Shown here: positions 8,136 through 17,025 of the stretch, in pieces
Position numbering within the stretch: the stretch's first letter is position 1
Layout: each line of letters opens with the position of its first letter
Source: JAICJR01 sp963848495
GTDB lineage: Bacteria > Actinomycetota > Thermoleophilia > Solirubrobacterales > Thermoleophilaceae
Length of the DNA stretch: 64,000 nt
Reading direction: 5' to 3'
Assembly: GCA_963848495.1 (NCBI GenBank)
Contig: CAWKDV010000004.1
Span: forward strand, 62,001 to 126,000
Translations under genes and position numbers: made by a program
The notes under the pieces: generated by a model
Databases searched by the model: none
The model's input: the letters and a program-made list of their open reading frames with translations, nothing else
Told to the model about the DNA's origin: nothing

Positions 8136-8876
8136 TTAGCCCCGCTCGACCCTGGATCCGGGCACGATGTCGTCCTTCCCATCGGGCCAGCGGACCCAGG
8201 CCTTGTGGCCGCCGTCGTAGTCGGGAGCGAACAGCACGAGCGTGGCCTCCTCGCCCTCCACCGTGCAGCGGTCGTCCGACTCGGGGTCGAGGCCGCGCCA
8301 GACGCGCACGAACGCGTTCTGCTCCCACTCGTCGCCGATCGTGGTCGGGTCGGTGTGGCCGGGGCGCACGGTGGTCGACGGCGGCAGCTTCATAAGCACG
8401 TCCATGATCGAGTGCCTGAGGTCCTCGAAGCTGGTCGAGCCCGGAGCCCGCACGCCGCCCACCGAGCCCTTGAAGAGCGTGTCGCCCGTGAAGACCTCCT
8501 CGCCGTTCACGACGAACGAGAGCATTCCGGCGGTGTGGCCGGGGGTGTGCACCGGCTCGATCCGCAGGCCGCCGAACTCGAGCAGCTCGCCGGGCTCGAT
8601 CGTGCGGTCCACGTCCGTCAGCAGCTCGGCCTCGAGCGGGTGCGCAAGGATCTGCACGCCGAAGCGCTCCTTGTAGACGTGGTTCTCCGACACGTGGTCG
8701 AAGTGGTGGTGCGTGAGGAGCAGATGAGTGGGCGTGACGCCCGCGCGCTCGATCGCCTCGAGCAGCGGCTCGGGCGGAGCGCCCGAGTCGATCAGGACCG
8801 CGGCCCCGCCCGGCCCCTCGGCCACCAGGTAGGCGTTGGAGAGGAAGCCGTCGTGCATCGAGCGCTCGACGATCAC
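8136..8876 (-). CDS. MBL-fold metallo-hydrolase (glyoxalase II-like)
   Basis: A 246-residue metallo-beta-lactamase-fold hydrolase. The metal-binding motif THHHFDH is near residue 55, HTPGHTAG near 110 gives the next histidine, and FTGDTLFKG near 130 the bridging aspartate, with PGHTD near 172. These are the ligands of glyoxalase II-like enzymes that cleave thioesters or related substrates. A C-terminal 60-residue extension (LFAPDYDGGHKAWVRW) is not part of the core. The gene is divergent from the aminotransferase gene with 14 bases between the starts, so regulation may be shared. The substrate is unknown. Confidence 0.85.
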   Translation of the reverse strand: MIVERSMHDGFLSNAYLVAEGPGGAAVLIDSGAPPEPLLEAIERAGVTPTHLLLTHHHFDHVSENHVYKERFGVQILAHPLEAELLTDVDRTIEPGELLEFGGLRIEPVHTPGHTAGMLSFVVNGEEVFTGDTLFKGSVGGVRAPGSTSFEDLRHSIMDVLMKLPPSTTVRPGHTDPTTIGDEWEQNAFVRVWRGLDPESDDRCTVEGEEATLVLFAPDYDGGHKAWVRWPDGKDDIVPGSRVERG

Positions 8877-8890
8877 GGCCGCAACCTAAC

Positions 8891-9976
8891 ATGCCCCGCG
8901 CGATGGACCTGCGTTCAGCCTTCCCCGTGCTCGCGCGGTTCGCCTACCTGAACGCGGGCACCGACGGGCCGGTGCCGCAGCCGGCGATCGACGCCGCCAA
9001 CGCGCGCCTCGCCGAGGAGCTCGAGCTCGGCCGCTCGGGCGAGCGCCACTGGACCGGCCTGCGCGAGCTGCACGACCGGCGCCGGGAGGCGCTGGCCGCG
9101 CTGCTCCACTGCGACGTGGGCGAGGTCGCCCTCACCCGCTCGACCACCGACGGCGTCAACATCGTCCTGTCCGGGCTCGACCTGCGCGAGGGCGACGAAG
9201 TGGTCACGAGCGACCAGGAGCACCCGGGCCTGCTCGCCCCGCTGGCGGCCGCCCGCGTCCGGGATGGGGTAACGATCAAGATCGTCCCGTTCGCCTCGGT
9301 CGCCGACTCGGTGAGCGAGCGCACGCGCCTGGTCGCCTGCTCGCACGTGTCCTGGGTCACCGGCGGCGTCGTGGACGCCGCCGCGCTGAAGGCGACGGGC
9401 GTGAGCGTGCTTCTCGACGGCGCCCAGGGGCTCGGCGCCGTGCCGGTCGACGTGCGCGAGCTGGGCTGCGACTACTACGCGGCCTCCGGGCAGAAGTGGC
9501 TTTGCGGCCCCGACGGCACCGGCTGCCTGTACGTGCGGGCGGAGCGCACGGAGGAGCTCAGCCCGCTCTCGCTCGGCTTCCAGTGCCTCGAGGATCCCCA
9601 CGACCCGCTGTCGCTGCGCCTCCACCCCGACGCCCGCCGTTTCGACCTCGGCTTCCTGACGGGCCACTCGGCGGCCTGGTCGCTCGCCGCGATCGAGCTG
9701 CTCGCCGCCGCCGGCTGGGACCAAGTGCACGAGCGGGGCGCCACACTCGCCGCCCGGCTTGCTGACTCGCTGCGTGGGCGCGGCATCGAGGTGGAGCCGC
9801 GCGGGCGCACGACTCTCGTGGCCTGGCACGACCCGGACCCGGAGGCGCGCGTGACGCTGATGGCCGACAGCGGCCTGGTGGTGCGGCAGATCCCCGAGGC
9901 CGGCGTGATGCGGGCCTCGGTGGGCGCGTGGTCGAACGAGGACGACCTCGAGCGGCTGCTCGAGCTGGTCGGGTAG
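8891..9976 (+). CDS. Class V aminotransferase-fold PLP enzyme (cysteine desulfurase-like)
   Basis: A 361-residue fold-type I PLP enzyme. It has TRSTTDGVNIVLSGL near residue 82, the PLP-binding aspartate in LLDGAQGLGAVP, and the Schiff-base lysine in SGQKWLCGP near 201. The overall pattern is that of SufS, isopenicillin-epimerase-like and kynureninase-like class V proteins. No clear active-site cysteine loop of a true desulfurase is apparent, so the substrate is open. The start may be ATG 8891 or ATG 8903 (MDLRSAFPVL). Confidence 0.8.
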   Translation: MPRAMDLRSAFPVLARFAYLNAGTDGPVPQPAIDAANARLAEELELGRSGERHWTGLRELHDRRREALAALLHCDVGEVALTRSTTDGVNIVLSGLDLREGDEVVTSDQEHPGLLAPLAAARVRDGVTIKIVPFASVADSVSERTRLVACSHVSWVTGGVVDAAALKATGVSVLLDGAQGLGAVPVDVRELGCDYYAASGQKWLCGPDGTGCLYVRAERTEELSPLSLGFQCLEDPHDPLSLRLHPDARRFDLGFLTGHSAAWSLAAIELLAAAGWDQVHERGATLAARLADSLRGRGIEVEPRGRTTLVAWHDPDPEARVTLMADSGLVVRQIPEAGVMRASVGAWSNEDDLERLLELVG

Positions 9977-9978
9977 CC

Positions 9979-10221
9979 CTACTTCGAGGTCATCACGAGG
10001 ATGCCGCTGACGAGTGCGGCAACCACGACCAGACCGCCGACGGTCGCCAGCACGGCGAAGCCGGTGGCCTCCCCCGAGCGGCCGTTGCGGCGGAACTCGC
10101 TCGAGCGCACCGCCCCGAGCAGCATCACGGAGAAGCCGGTGGCGACGACGACGGACGCGACCAGCGAGGCAGCCACGACCTTGCCGATCGTGACCCAGTC
10201 GACGACCTTGGAGGCGATCAC
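9979..10221 (-). CDS. Small two-TM membrane protein after pit
   Basis: An 80-residue protein with two hydrophobic segments (VVAASLVASVVVATGFSVML and AVLATVGGLVVVAALVSGIL) joined by a charged loop. It overlaps the pit transporter stop by 4 bases and ends the minus-strand run, so it may assist or modulate the transporter. No family is recognised. Confidence 0.75.
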   Translation of the reverse strand: MIASKVVDWVTIGKVVAASLVASVVVATGFSVMLLGAVRSSEFRRNGRSGEATGFAVLATVGGLVVVAALVSGILVMTSK

Positions 10222-11327
10222 GCTTCGGCCGTGATCGGGGACCCCTGCTGGATGCGCCGCACGAGCGCGAAAGCGATCAGGAGCACGATCGCCACCGACA
10301 CCACGAGCGGGCCCGCGGCGCCGCTGCCGAATAGGCTCGTGACGCCGTAGGTGAGGGCGCCGAAGCCGGCCGCGGCGGGGATCGTGAGCACCCAGGCGAC
10401 GACGATGTTCCCGGCCACGCCCCAGCGCACCGCGGACAGGCGCTTGGCGGCGCCGGCGCCCATCACGCCGCCGGAGATGACGTGCGTGGTGGAGAGCGGG
10501 TAGCCGTAGTGGGAGGCGGCCAGGATCACCGCCGCCCCGGCGCCCTGGGCCGCGAAGCCCTGCGCCGGGTCCATCTTGATGATGCGGCTGCCCATCGTCT
10601 TGATGATCCGCCAGCCGCCCGTGTAGGTGCCGAGCGCGATCGCGCTGGCCGCCGAGACCACCACCCAGTTCGGCACGTGGAAGCTGGCCGGGTCTGAGGA
10701 GATGTCGCCGTGCGCGATCAGCGCCAGCGTCATCACGCCCATCGTCTTCTGGGCGTCGTTGGTCCCGTGCGCGAGCGCCAGCAGGCTGCCCGAGATCAGC
10801 TGGCCGAATTTGAACCCGCCCCCGGCCGGACCTGGCCGCACGGCCCCGACGATGCGGTAGGCGATCAGGATCCCGATCGCGGCCGCGGCGAACGCGAGCA
10901 CCGGCGCGATCAGGGCCGGCACGATCACCTTGCCCACCAGGCCGCTGGCGATCACGTAGCTCGCACCGGGGCCGGCGATCACCGCCCCGATCAGGCCGCC
11001 GATCAGCGCGTGGGAGGAGCTGGACGGCAGCCCGAAGTACCAGGTGATCAGGTTCCAGGCGATCGCGCCGATCAGGCCCGCGAACACGATCGTCGACGTG
11101 ATCGCCGAGGTCTCCACGATCCCCTGCCCGATCGTCGCCGCGACCTGCAGCGAGATGAAGGCGCCGGCGAAGTTGAGCAGCGACGCGACGCCCACCGCCA
11201 GCTTCGGCGGCAACGCGCGCGTGGAGATCGAGGTGGCCACGACGTTGGCGGTGTCGTGGAAGCCGTTGGTGAAGTCGAACGCCAGCGCGGCGCCGATCAC
11301 GATCACGAGGACGAGGTCGCTGTGCAC
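10218..11327 (-). CDS. pit: Pit-family inorganic phosphate transporter
   Basis: A 369-residue membrane transporter of the PiT family, which moves phosphate, often as a metal complex, with cations. The two family signatures are visible: DFTNGFHDTANVVATSI near residue 18 and ALAHGTNDAQKTMGVM near 189. About ten membrane segments are seen. It lies 6 bases behind the DUF47 gene, the usual partner of Pit transporters, which suggests low-affinity phosphate uptake controlled by that protein. Confidence 0.93.
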   Translation of the reverse strand: MHSDLVLVIVIGAALAFDFTNGFHDTANVVATSISTRALPPKLAVGVASLLNFAGAFISLQVAATIGQGIVETSAITSTIVFAGLIGAIAWNLITWYFGLPSSSSHALIGGLIGAVIAGPGASYVIASGLVGKVIVPALIAPVLAFAAAAIGILIAYRIVGAVRPGPAGGGFKFGQLISGSLLALAHGTNDAQKTMGVMTLALIAHGDISSDPASFHVPNWVVVSAASAIALGTYTGGWRIIKTMGSRIIKMDPAQGFAAQGAGAAVILAASHYGYPLSTTHVISGGVMGAGAAKRLSAVRWGVAGNIVVAWVLTIPAAAGFGALTYGVTSLFGSGAAGPLVVSVAIVLLIAFALVRRIQQGSPITAEA

Positions 11328-11333
11328 GGCGGG

Positions 11334-11960
11334 TCAGGCGTTCTTGACGACGATGCCCTCGAGCGTGTAGGCGACCTTCTCGGTCGCGTCGATCGCCTCC
11401 TCGAGCCGCTCGTAGATGTCCTTCCAGCGGACCACCACCATCGGGTCGATGCCCTCGCTGAAGAGCGCGCCGAGCGCCTCGCGCTGGATCCGGTCGCCGT
11501 CGTTCTCGAGCCGGTTGATCTCGACCGTGTAGTGGGAGACGTCCTGGAAGCTGCGCAGCCGCGGCATCGCCTCGGCGATCTGGCGCGTGGCGTGCACCAG
11601 CACCGCGGCCAGCTTCTGGGCGTCCTCCATCGGAGCCTCGATCTTGTAGAGGCCCATGAAGTCGGCCACCTCTTCGATCAGGTCGACGATGTCGTCGAGA
11701 GCCGAGGCCAGCGCGAGGATGTCCTCGCGGTCGATCGGCGTGACGAAGGTGTTGTTGAGCCGCTGGACGATGTCGTGCGTGACGCGGTCGCCGTGCTGCT
11801 CGCAGATCAGGATCTCGCGCGCCAGCGCGCTGTTCTCCGGGTAGTCGCTGAGGAGCTGCTCGAGCAGCTCGGCCGCGCGCTGGATGTTCTTCCCGGCCTC
11901 CTCGAAGAGGTCGAAGAACTCGCGGTCGCGCGGGAGGAACACCCGTGACAGTCGTGCCAT
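11334..11960 (-). CDS. DUF47 (PhoU-like) Pit accessory protein
   Basis: A 208-residue all-helical protein of the DUF47/PhoU-like family (phosphate transport regulator). Typical features are FFDLFEEAGKNI at the N terminus, the HGDRVTHDI segment near residue 56 and the paired LENDGDRI segment near 150, which supply acidic residues for metal clusters. In many bacteria this gene is paired with pit, as it is here. Confidence 0.9.
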   Translation of the reverse strand: MARLSRVFLPRDREFFDLFEEAGKNIQRAAELLEQLLSDYPENSALAREILICEQHGDRVTHDIVQRLNNTFVTPIDREDILALASALDDIVDLIEEVADFMGLYKIEAPMEDAQKLAAVLVHATRQIAEAMPRLRSFQDVSHYTVEINRLENDGDRIQREALGALFSEGIDPMVVVRWKDIYERLEEAIDATEKVAYTLEGIVVKNA

Positions 11961-11969
11961 CGGCCCGTA

Positions 11970-12809
11970 CTACCCGATCCCGAGCCGTTCCACAACGCCG
12001 TCGAGGCTGCGCTCCACCTCGCCGCGCTCCGCAGGCTCGATCCAGAACACCGTGCGGCTCACGCCGGCCTGCTCGTAGCGCTCGATCGCCTCAGGGTCCG
12101 GTCGGGCGCCGAAGGCGCTGATCTGGAGCGGTCGGTCCGCCTCGTCCATGCGGCTGGTGAGCTCGCCGATCCGGCGCAGGAAGTCGTCGGTTTCCGAGCG
12201 GCCGGGCTGCGGGAACCAGCCATCGCCGTAGGCGAGCACCCGCTCGACCACGCGCTCCCCCATGCCGCCGATCATCACCGGCGGGTGCGGCTTCTGCACG
12301 GGCTTGGGCCACGACCAGATCGGATCGAAGTCCACGAGGTCGCCGTGGTACTCGGCCTCGTCCTGCGTCCAGATCGCCTTCATCGCCTCGACCCGCTCGC
12401 GCATGAGCTTGAAGCGGGTGGCCGGGTCGGTGCCGTGGTTGCGCATCTCCTCCTTGTTCCAGCCGGCCCCGATGCCGAAGATCATCCGCCCGCCGGAGAG
12501 GTGGTCCACGCTCGCCACCTCGTTGGCGGTGGTGATCGGGTCGCGCTCCACCACGAGGCAGATGCCGCTGCCGATCTTGATCCGCTCGGTGGCGGTGGCG
12601 GCGGCCGCGAGGGACACGAACAGGTCGTTCATGCGCCAGTACTGCCGTGGCAGCTCCTGGCCGCCGACCCAGGGCGACTCGCGCCGCACCGGTATGTGGG
12701 TGTGCTCGGCGAAGAAGATCGACTCGAAGCCGCGCTGCTCCGCCATGCGGGCGAAGTCGGCGGGGCCGACCGTGTAGTCCGTGGGGAAGATTGCGGCTCC
12801 GTAATCCAC
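11970..12809 (-). CDS. LLM-class F420-dependent oxidoreductase
   Basis: A 279-residue TIM-barrel flavin/F420 oxidoreductase of the luciferase-like group, close in pattern to the Rv2161c-type subfamily. Visible features are FFAEHTHIP near residue 34, the GIGAGWNKEEM stretch near 120 and PPVMIGGMGERVVERVLAYGDGW near 180. The start is GTG at 12807-12809, one base after the phosphoesterase stop; the in-frame sequence further upstream is out-of-frame phosphoesterase. The substrate is unknown. Use of F420 is inferred from the family and supports an actinobacterial host. Confidence 0.88.
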   Translation of the reverse strand: MDYGAAIFPTDYTVGPADFARMAEQRGFESIFFAEHTHIPVRRESPWVGGQELPRQYWRMNDLFVSLAAAATATERIKIGSGICLVVERDPITTANEVASVDHLSGGRMIFGIGAGWNKEEMRNHGTDPATRFKLMRERVEAMKAIWTQDEAEYHGDLVDFDPIWSWPKPVQKPHPPVMIGGMGERVVERVLAYGDGWFPQPGRSETDDFLRRIGELTSRMDEADRPLQISAFGARPDPEAIERYEQAGVSRTVFWIEPAERGEVERSLDGVVERLGIG

Positions 12810-12810
12810 T

Positions 12811-13497
12811 TCAGGCCTCCGGGGGGTTGGCCGTCTCGATGCGCACCGCGAGGTCGTCGCCGAAGCCGGGCATCCGCTCGCGGATCGCGGCCGCCACCGC
12901 GAGGTGGTCGTAGGCGACGCGCCGCAGCTCCACGCCGTCCGCGCGGAGGAGAGCGTAGGCCGCCCGCGTGTCGCCGTCGAACGGCAGGCCGACGCTGCCG
13001 GCGTTGGCCAGCTCGACCCCGTTCGCCGCCGTGCGCTTGAACTGGAGGTGGCTGTGGCCGAACACGAGCCGCCGCTCGTGGAGGCCGGCCAGCAGCTCGT
13101 CCTCGTCGCCGGCCGGCTCGGGCATGAACGTGCGCATGTCGGAGGCCGGTGAGCCGTGCGAGAAGAGCGCCTCGTCGAGGCGGATCGTGGCGGGCAGGTC
13201 GCCCAGCTCCTTCGCGGCTCCCTGCGGAAGCTGGTCGAGCACCCACGCGAGCGCCGCCTGGATGAAGTCGAGCTCGGGCGCCTCGCCTGGTTGTGCCTGC
13301 CAGCGCTCCCAGTTGCCGCGCAGCCAGCCGGCGCTCGGCAGCGTGCGCAGCCGCTCGACCGTCTCAACGGGCCAGGCGCCGAGGCTGGCGTAGTCGCCGC
13401 CCAGCAGGAAGCGGTCGGCGCCGGCGGCGTCGGCGTCCGCGAGCACGGCCTCGAGCGCCGGCAGGTTGCCGTGGATGTCGTAGAGAGCGGCGAGCAC
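12811..13497 (-). CDS. Calcineurin-like metallophosphoesterase
   Basis: A 228-residue protein with the phosphoesterase metal-ligand motifs: DIHGN near residue 8, GGDYA near 33, RGNWE near 61, the histidine in FSHGSPA, and GHSHLQF near 145. It resembles the YfcE/DUF853-like small phosphodiesterase group. It is translationally adjacent to the F420 oxidoreductase gene (1-base gap). The substrate cannot be deduced. Confidence 0.87.
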   Translation of the reverse strand: MLAALYDIHGNLPALEAVLADADAAGADRFLLGGDYASLGAWPVETVERLRTLPSAGWLRGNWERWQAQPGEAPELDFIQAALAWVLDQLPQGAAKELGDLPATIRLDEALFSHGSPASDMRTFMPEPAGDEDELLAGLHERRLVFGHSHLQFKRTAANGVELANAGSVGLPFDGDTRAAYALLRADGVELRRVAYDHLAVAAAIRERMPGFGDDLAVRIETANPPEA

Positions 13498-13505
13498 TCA
13501 GAGGA

Positions 13506-13772
13506 TCAAAACAGAGTCTCGCCGCTGCGCGACGTTCGCGCGCCCCGGCGCGGGATGCCGGCGGCCTCGGTGAGCGCCGCCTCCACGTCCGCCAGGATCG
13601 CGCGCTCGGAGCGCGAGGCCACGAGCGGCTCGGCCAGCCCGTCCACGTGGACGTAGGTGCGGCGCCCCTCGCCGCGCTCCTCGCCCTCGATCGGGATGAC
13701 CGCGAAGACACGGTCGGCACGGACGAACTTGCCGTAGCCGAGCGGGACCATGCGAGCCTCGCGCTTAGCCAT
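13506..13772 (-). CDS. RemA/DUF370-like small protein
   Basis: An 88-residue protein whose central part (LGYGKFVRADRVFAVIPIEG, then TYVHVDGLAEPLVASRSERAI) resembles the RemA/DUF370 fold: a glycine pair, 'V.ADRI.AI' and a late 'S..A' segment. RemA forms ring-shaped DNA-binding oligomers that control matrix genes in Bacillus. This similarity is by pattern only. The start overlaps the STAS gene by 8 bases, which ties it to the phosphatase/STAS module. Confidence 0.5.
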   Translation of the reverse strand: MAKREARMVPLGYGKFVRADRVFAVIPIEGEERGEGRRTYVHVDGLAEPLVASRSERAILADVEAALTEAAGIPRRGARTSRSGETLF

Positions 13773-14124
13773 CGGGTGAGAGCGCGGCGAGAGCCTCGTC
13801 GACGGTGGAGTCGATCGGCACGACCTGGTCCACCTCGGTGATCCGCAGGGCGCTGAGGATCACGGCCTCGTGCGGCACGACCACCCGCAGCACCTGGCGC
13901 CTGCCCGCCAGACGCCCGTGCAGCTCGAATAGGAGGCGCACTCCGGCGCTGTCGAAGTACTCCGTCTCGGTGAGGTCGATCACGAGGCCGTCCGCCGCGT
14001 TCGACACGGCCTCCGCGATCTCCGCCTCGAGCGCCGCGGCGTTGGCGATGTCCACCTCGCCGGCGATGTGCGCCACCTGCACGCCGTCGCGCAGCTCGAG
14101 CGTCAGCGTCGCCAGCTCGTTCAC
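13765..14124 (-). CDS. STAS-domain anti-sigma factor antagonist
   Basis: A 119-residue single STAS domain. Key segments are GEVDIANAAALEAEI and LTETEYFDSAGVRLLFEL; the serine in DSAG is the expected phosphorylation site. Such proteins bind anti-sigma kinases when unphosphorylated. The GTG start overlaps the phosphatase/kinase stop as GTGA, so the two products are likely made together and act in one partner-switching pathway. Confidence 0.88.
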   Translation of the reverse strand: MNELATLTLELRDGVQVAHIAGEVDIANAAALEAEIAEAVSNAADGLVIDLTETEYFDSAGVRLLFELHGRLAGRRQVLRVVVPHEAVILSALRITEVDQVVPIDSTVDEALAALSPDG

Positions 14125-16334
14125 GACGCCTTGGCCTCGGTCAGGCGCCGGCGCATGCGCACCTCGGTGCCGCGGGCGCCGCGGTCGATCTCCACGTCCT
14201 CCATCAGCGCGTTGATCAGCTTCAGCCCGCGGCCGCGGTGCGATCCGCGCGGCGCCCGCCAGCTGCCGAAGTCGCGCACGCGCAGGAAGATCGAGTCGTC
14301 CTCGAGCCGGCCCTCGACCTCGAAGCGCGACGGACGCGCGCCATAGGCGTGCTCGATCGCGTTCGCGCAGGCCTCGCCGCAGGCGATCGTGATGTCGTAC
14401 ATGTCCTGCGCGCTGGCCTGCGTCATGCCCAGCCAGCGCATCAGGAGGCGGCGCAGCCGGGAGAGCTCGTTCGGGTCGGCCCGCAGTGTCGTGTGGAAGT
14501 GAAGCGCGTCCATCTCGGTGGGCCGCAGCGCCAGCAGGGCAATGTCGTCCTGGCGCTCCTCGCCCGGCACGAGCTCGCTGAGCAGATGGTCGCACAGCTC
14601 CTCCAGCGGTTCGGGCGCCTCCGCCAGCACCCGTTCGAGCAGCGCGATGCCGGACTCGAGCGACTTGCCGCGCCGCTCCACCAGGCCGTCCGTGTAGAGC
14701 AGCAGCGTGTCGCCGGGCGCCAGCTCCACGTGGGTGGCGGGGTAGCGCACGTTGGGCGCGACGCCGACCGGCATCGAGCCCGCGCCGTTCACTGTCGTGA
14801 CCTGGCCGTCGACGTGGCGCACGAGCGGCGGCGGGTGGCCGGCGCGCACCAGGCGCCCGGCGCCGGTCGAGGTGTCGAGCACGACGTACACGAGCGTAGC
14901 CATGTCGCTCTGGTCGAACGTGCGCGTGAGCCGGTTGAGCCGTTCAATCGCCGAGTCCGGGCCGCGCCCGTCGAGCACGTAGGCCCGCAGCGCGTTGCGG
15001 AAGCGGCCCATCACCGCGGCGGCCTCGATGCCGTGCCCCACCACGTCGCCGATCGCCACGCCCACGTTGCCGTCGCCCAGCGGGATCGCGTCGTACCAGT
15101 CCCCGCCCACGTCGAGCTCGGAGGTGGCCGGCAGGTAGCGGGCGGCGAACTCGACGCCGGGTATGTCGGGCAGCTTGCGCGGCAGCAGGCTCTGCTGGAG
15201 CGTGACGGCCGCGCGGTGCTCGCGGCTGTAGAGGCGGGAGTTGTCCACCGCCACGGCGGCGCGTCGGGCGAGGTCCTCGGCGAAGCGCAGGTCCTCCACG
15301 CCGTACGCGCGCCCCGACTCGGCCGCGACGAGCGTGATCGCCCCGAGCGTCTTGCCGCGGGCGGTGAGCGGCACGACCAGCACGGAGCGCAGGCCGAGGC
15401 TGCGAATCAGCTCGAGGTGCTCGGCGTCGCGTGCCCCCTGCACGAGCAGCTCGTCCGGGATCTCGGGATAGAGCTCCGAGCGCCCCGTGCGGATCACGTT
15501 CGAGACCCCGGAGGGCTCGTCGATGTCGATCGGGTAGCGCTCCCTCAGCTCCTGCGCCATGCGCACCTTCTCGGGGTCGACGTGCGCGGTGGCCGCGTTG
15601 CTCAGGCGGCCGTCCTCGTCGACCAGCTCGATCGCGCACCAGTCGGCGATGCTCTCCACGGCCAGCATCGCCACCTGGCCGAGCGTCTCGTTGAGGTCGA
15701 GCGAGGCCGACAGCAGCTCGCTTGCCGTGGCCATGAACGCCAGCCGGTCGCGCGCGTTCTCGGCGTCCTGGAACAGGCGCGCGTTGTCCACCGCCAGGCC
15801 AAAGCGGCGCGCCAGGTGCTGCGAGAAGTCGAGGTCGGCCGGTCCGTAGTAGCGGCCCTCGACCGTCGAGAGGAACGTGAGCGCCCCGATCGTGCGGCCG
15901 CGGGCCACCAGCGGCACGATGATGTAGGAGCGCGGCGAGAGCTGCTCGTAGAGGCCGGCCGTGCCCTCAGGCAGCTCGATCCGTGGCTGGTTCTCGACGT
16001 TGGAGACGAGCTGCGGCTCTCCGGTGGCGATCGCGCGCATTGCGCCGTCGCTGCGGCCCTTCTCGGCGCGGAAGCGGGCGCGGAGGTCCATCAGGTACTC
16101 CTCCACCCGCGGGTCCGGGTGGCCGCTGGTGATCTGCCTCAGCGAGCCGTCCGGCTGCACGATGTCGACCCCGCACCAGTCGGCGAAGTCCGGCACCGCG
16201 AGCTGCGCCACCTCGGCGAGCGTGCGCTCGTAGTCGAGCGAGCCGGCGAGGACGGCGCTGGCCTGTGCGAGGAACGCCAGCGCGCCCTGCGGATCGAGGA
16301 CGCCTCCTGGTTGCTGCGTGGTTTGGTCCGTCAT
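14121..16334 (-). CDS. GAF-GAF-PP2C phosphatase with C-terminal HATPase (RsbU/RsbW-like fusion)
   Basis: A 737-residue multidomain regulator. Two GAF sensor domains (about residues 30-190 and 215-375) precede a SpoIIE-type PP2C phosphatase (about 390-600) with the motifs GGDWYDAIPLGDG, IGDVVGHG, and RQDDIALLAL. The last 130 residues form an anti-sigma-type HATPase domain (ACGEACANAIEHAYG; GRGLKLINALMEDVE). One protein can therefore both phosphorylate and dephosphorylate a STAS partner, which is encoded immediately downstream with a 4-base overlap. The cognate sigma factor is not in the window. The GAF domains sense an unknown signal. Confidence 0.93.
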   Translation of the reverse strand: MTDQTTQQPGGVLDPQGALAFLAQASAVLAGSLDYERTLAEVAQLAVPDFADWCGVDIVQPDGSLRQITSGHPDPRVEEYLMDLRARFRAEKGRSDGAMRAIATGEPQLVSNVENQPRIELPEGTAGLYEQLSPRSYIIVPLVARGRTIGALTFLSTVEGRYYGPADLDFSQHLARRFGLAVDNARLFQDAENARDRLAFMATASELLSASLDLNETLGQVAMLAVESIADWCAIELVDEDGRLSNAATAHVDPEKVRMAQELRERYPIDIDEPSGVSNVIRTGRSELYPEIPDELLVQGARDAEHLELIRSLGLRSVLVVPLTARGKTLGAITLVAAESGRAYGVEDLRFAEDLARRAAVAVDNSRLYSREHRAAVTLQQSLLPRKLPDIPGVEFAARYLPATSELDVGGDWYDAIPLGDGNVGVAIGDVVGHGIEAAAVMGRFRNALRAYVLDGRGPDSAIERLNRLTRTFDQSDMATLVYVVLDTSTGAGRLVRAGHPPPLVRHVDGQVTTVNGAGSMPVGVAPNVRYPATHVELAPGDTLLLYTDGLVERRGKSLESGIALLERVLAEAPEPLEELCDHLLSELVPGEERQDDIALLALRPTEMDALHFHTTLRADPNELSRLRRLLMRWLGMTQASAQDMYDITIACGEACANAIEHAYGARPSRFEVEGRLEDDSIFLRVRDFGSWRAPRGSHRGRGLKLINALMEDVEIDRGARGTEVRMRRRLTEAKAS

Positions 16335-16407
16335 CTGCCGTCCCCTGTTGGCCCCGCCGGCGGGATCGTACTGCTTGTGTGGGATGACACAGGCATCATG
16401 CAGGCAA

Positions 16408-17025
16408 ATGTCCGAGCTCCCTGCACTCGCCCGCGGAGAGGACGGCAGGCGCCGCTGCTGGTGGGGCGTCAGTACTCCCGAGTACGTCCGCTACCACGAC
16501 GAGGAGTGGGGCCGCCCTGTGACGGGTGACGACGCCATCTACGAGCGGCTCTGCCTCGAGGGCTTCCAGGCCGGCCTCTCGTGGATCACCATCCTGCGCA
16601 AGCGCGAGGCCTTCCGTGCCGGCTTCGCCGGCTTCCGCATCGAGGAGGTGGCTCGCTTCGGCCCCGCCGACGTCGAGCGCCTGATGGCGGACGCGGGCAT
16701 CGTGCGCAACCGGCTGAAGATCGAGGCGGCGATCGAGAACGCCCGCGCCGCCGCCCGCGCGCGCGACGAGCTGGGCTCCCTGGCCGCGCTGCTCGAGCCC
16801 TATCGAGAGCGCCGCCGGGCGCCGAAGGAGCGAGCCGACCTGCCCGCCACCACCCCCGGCTCGAAGGCGCTCTCGCGCGAGCTGAAGCGGCGAGGCTTCC
16901 GCTTCGTCGGCCCCACCACGGTCTACGCGACGATGCAGGCCGCGGGGCTCGTGAACGACCACCTGGCCGGCTGCGCGGTTCGAGCCGAGGTGGAGCGGGA
17001 ACAGCGCGCCGTCAGCGCGCGCTGA
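16408..17025 (+). CDS. tag: DNA-3-methyladenine glycosylase I
   Basis: Tag removes 3-methyladenine from alkylated DNA. The 205-residue product keeps the zinc site: Cys in RRRCWWG, His in YHDEEWG, and the His/Cys pair in VNDHLAGC near the C terminus. The catalytic glutamate lies in LCLEGFQAGLSW. ATG 16408 fits the family N terminus (MSELPALARGEDG). It is divergent from the phosphatase gene and convergent with the histidine kinase gene. Confidence 0.95.
   Translation: MSELPALARGEDGRRRCWWGVSTPEYVRYHDEEWGRPVTGDDAIYERLCLEGFQAGLSWITILRKREAFRAGFAGFRIEEVARFGPADVERLMADAGIVRNRLKIEAAIENARAAARARDELGSLAALLEPYRERRRAPKERADLPATTPGSKALSRELKRRGFRFVGPTTVYATMQAAGLVNDHLAGCAVRAEVEREQRAVSAR

Noticed and set aside
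14238..16529. 763-residue plus-strand frame opposite the PP2C gene
   Set aside because: Antisense shadow of a well-supported gene; no domain is seen.
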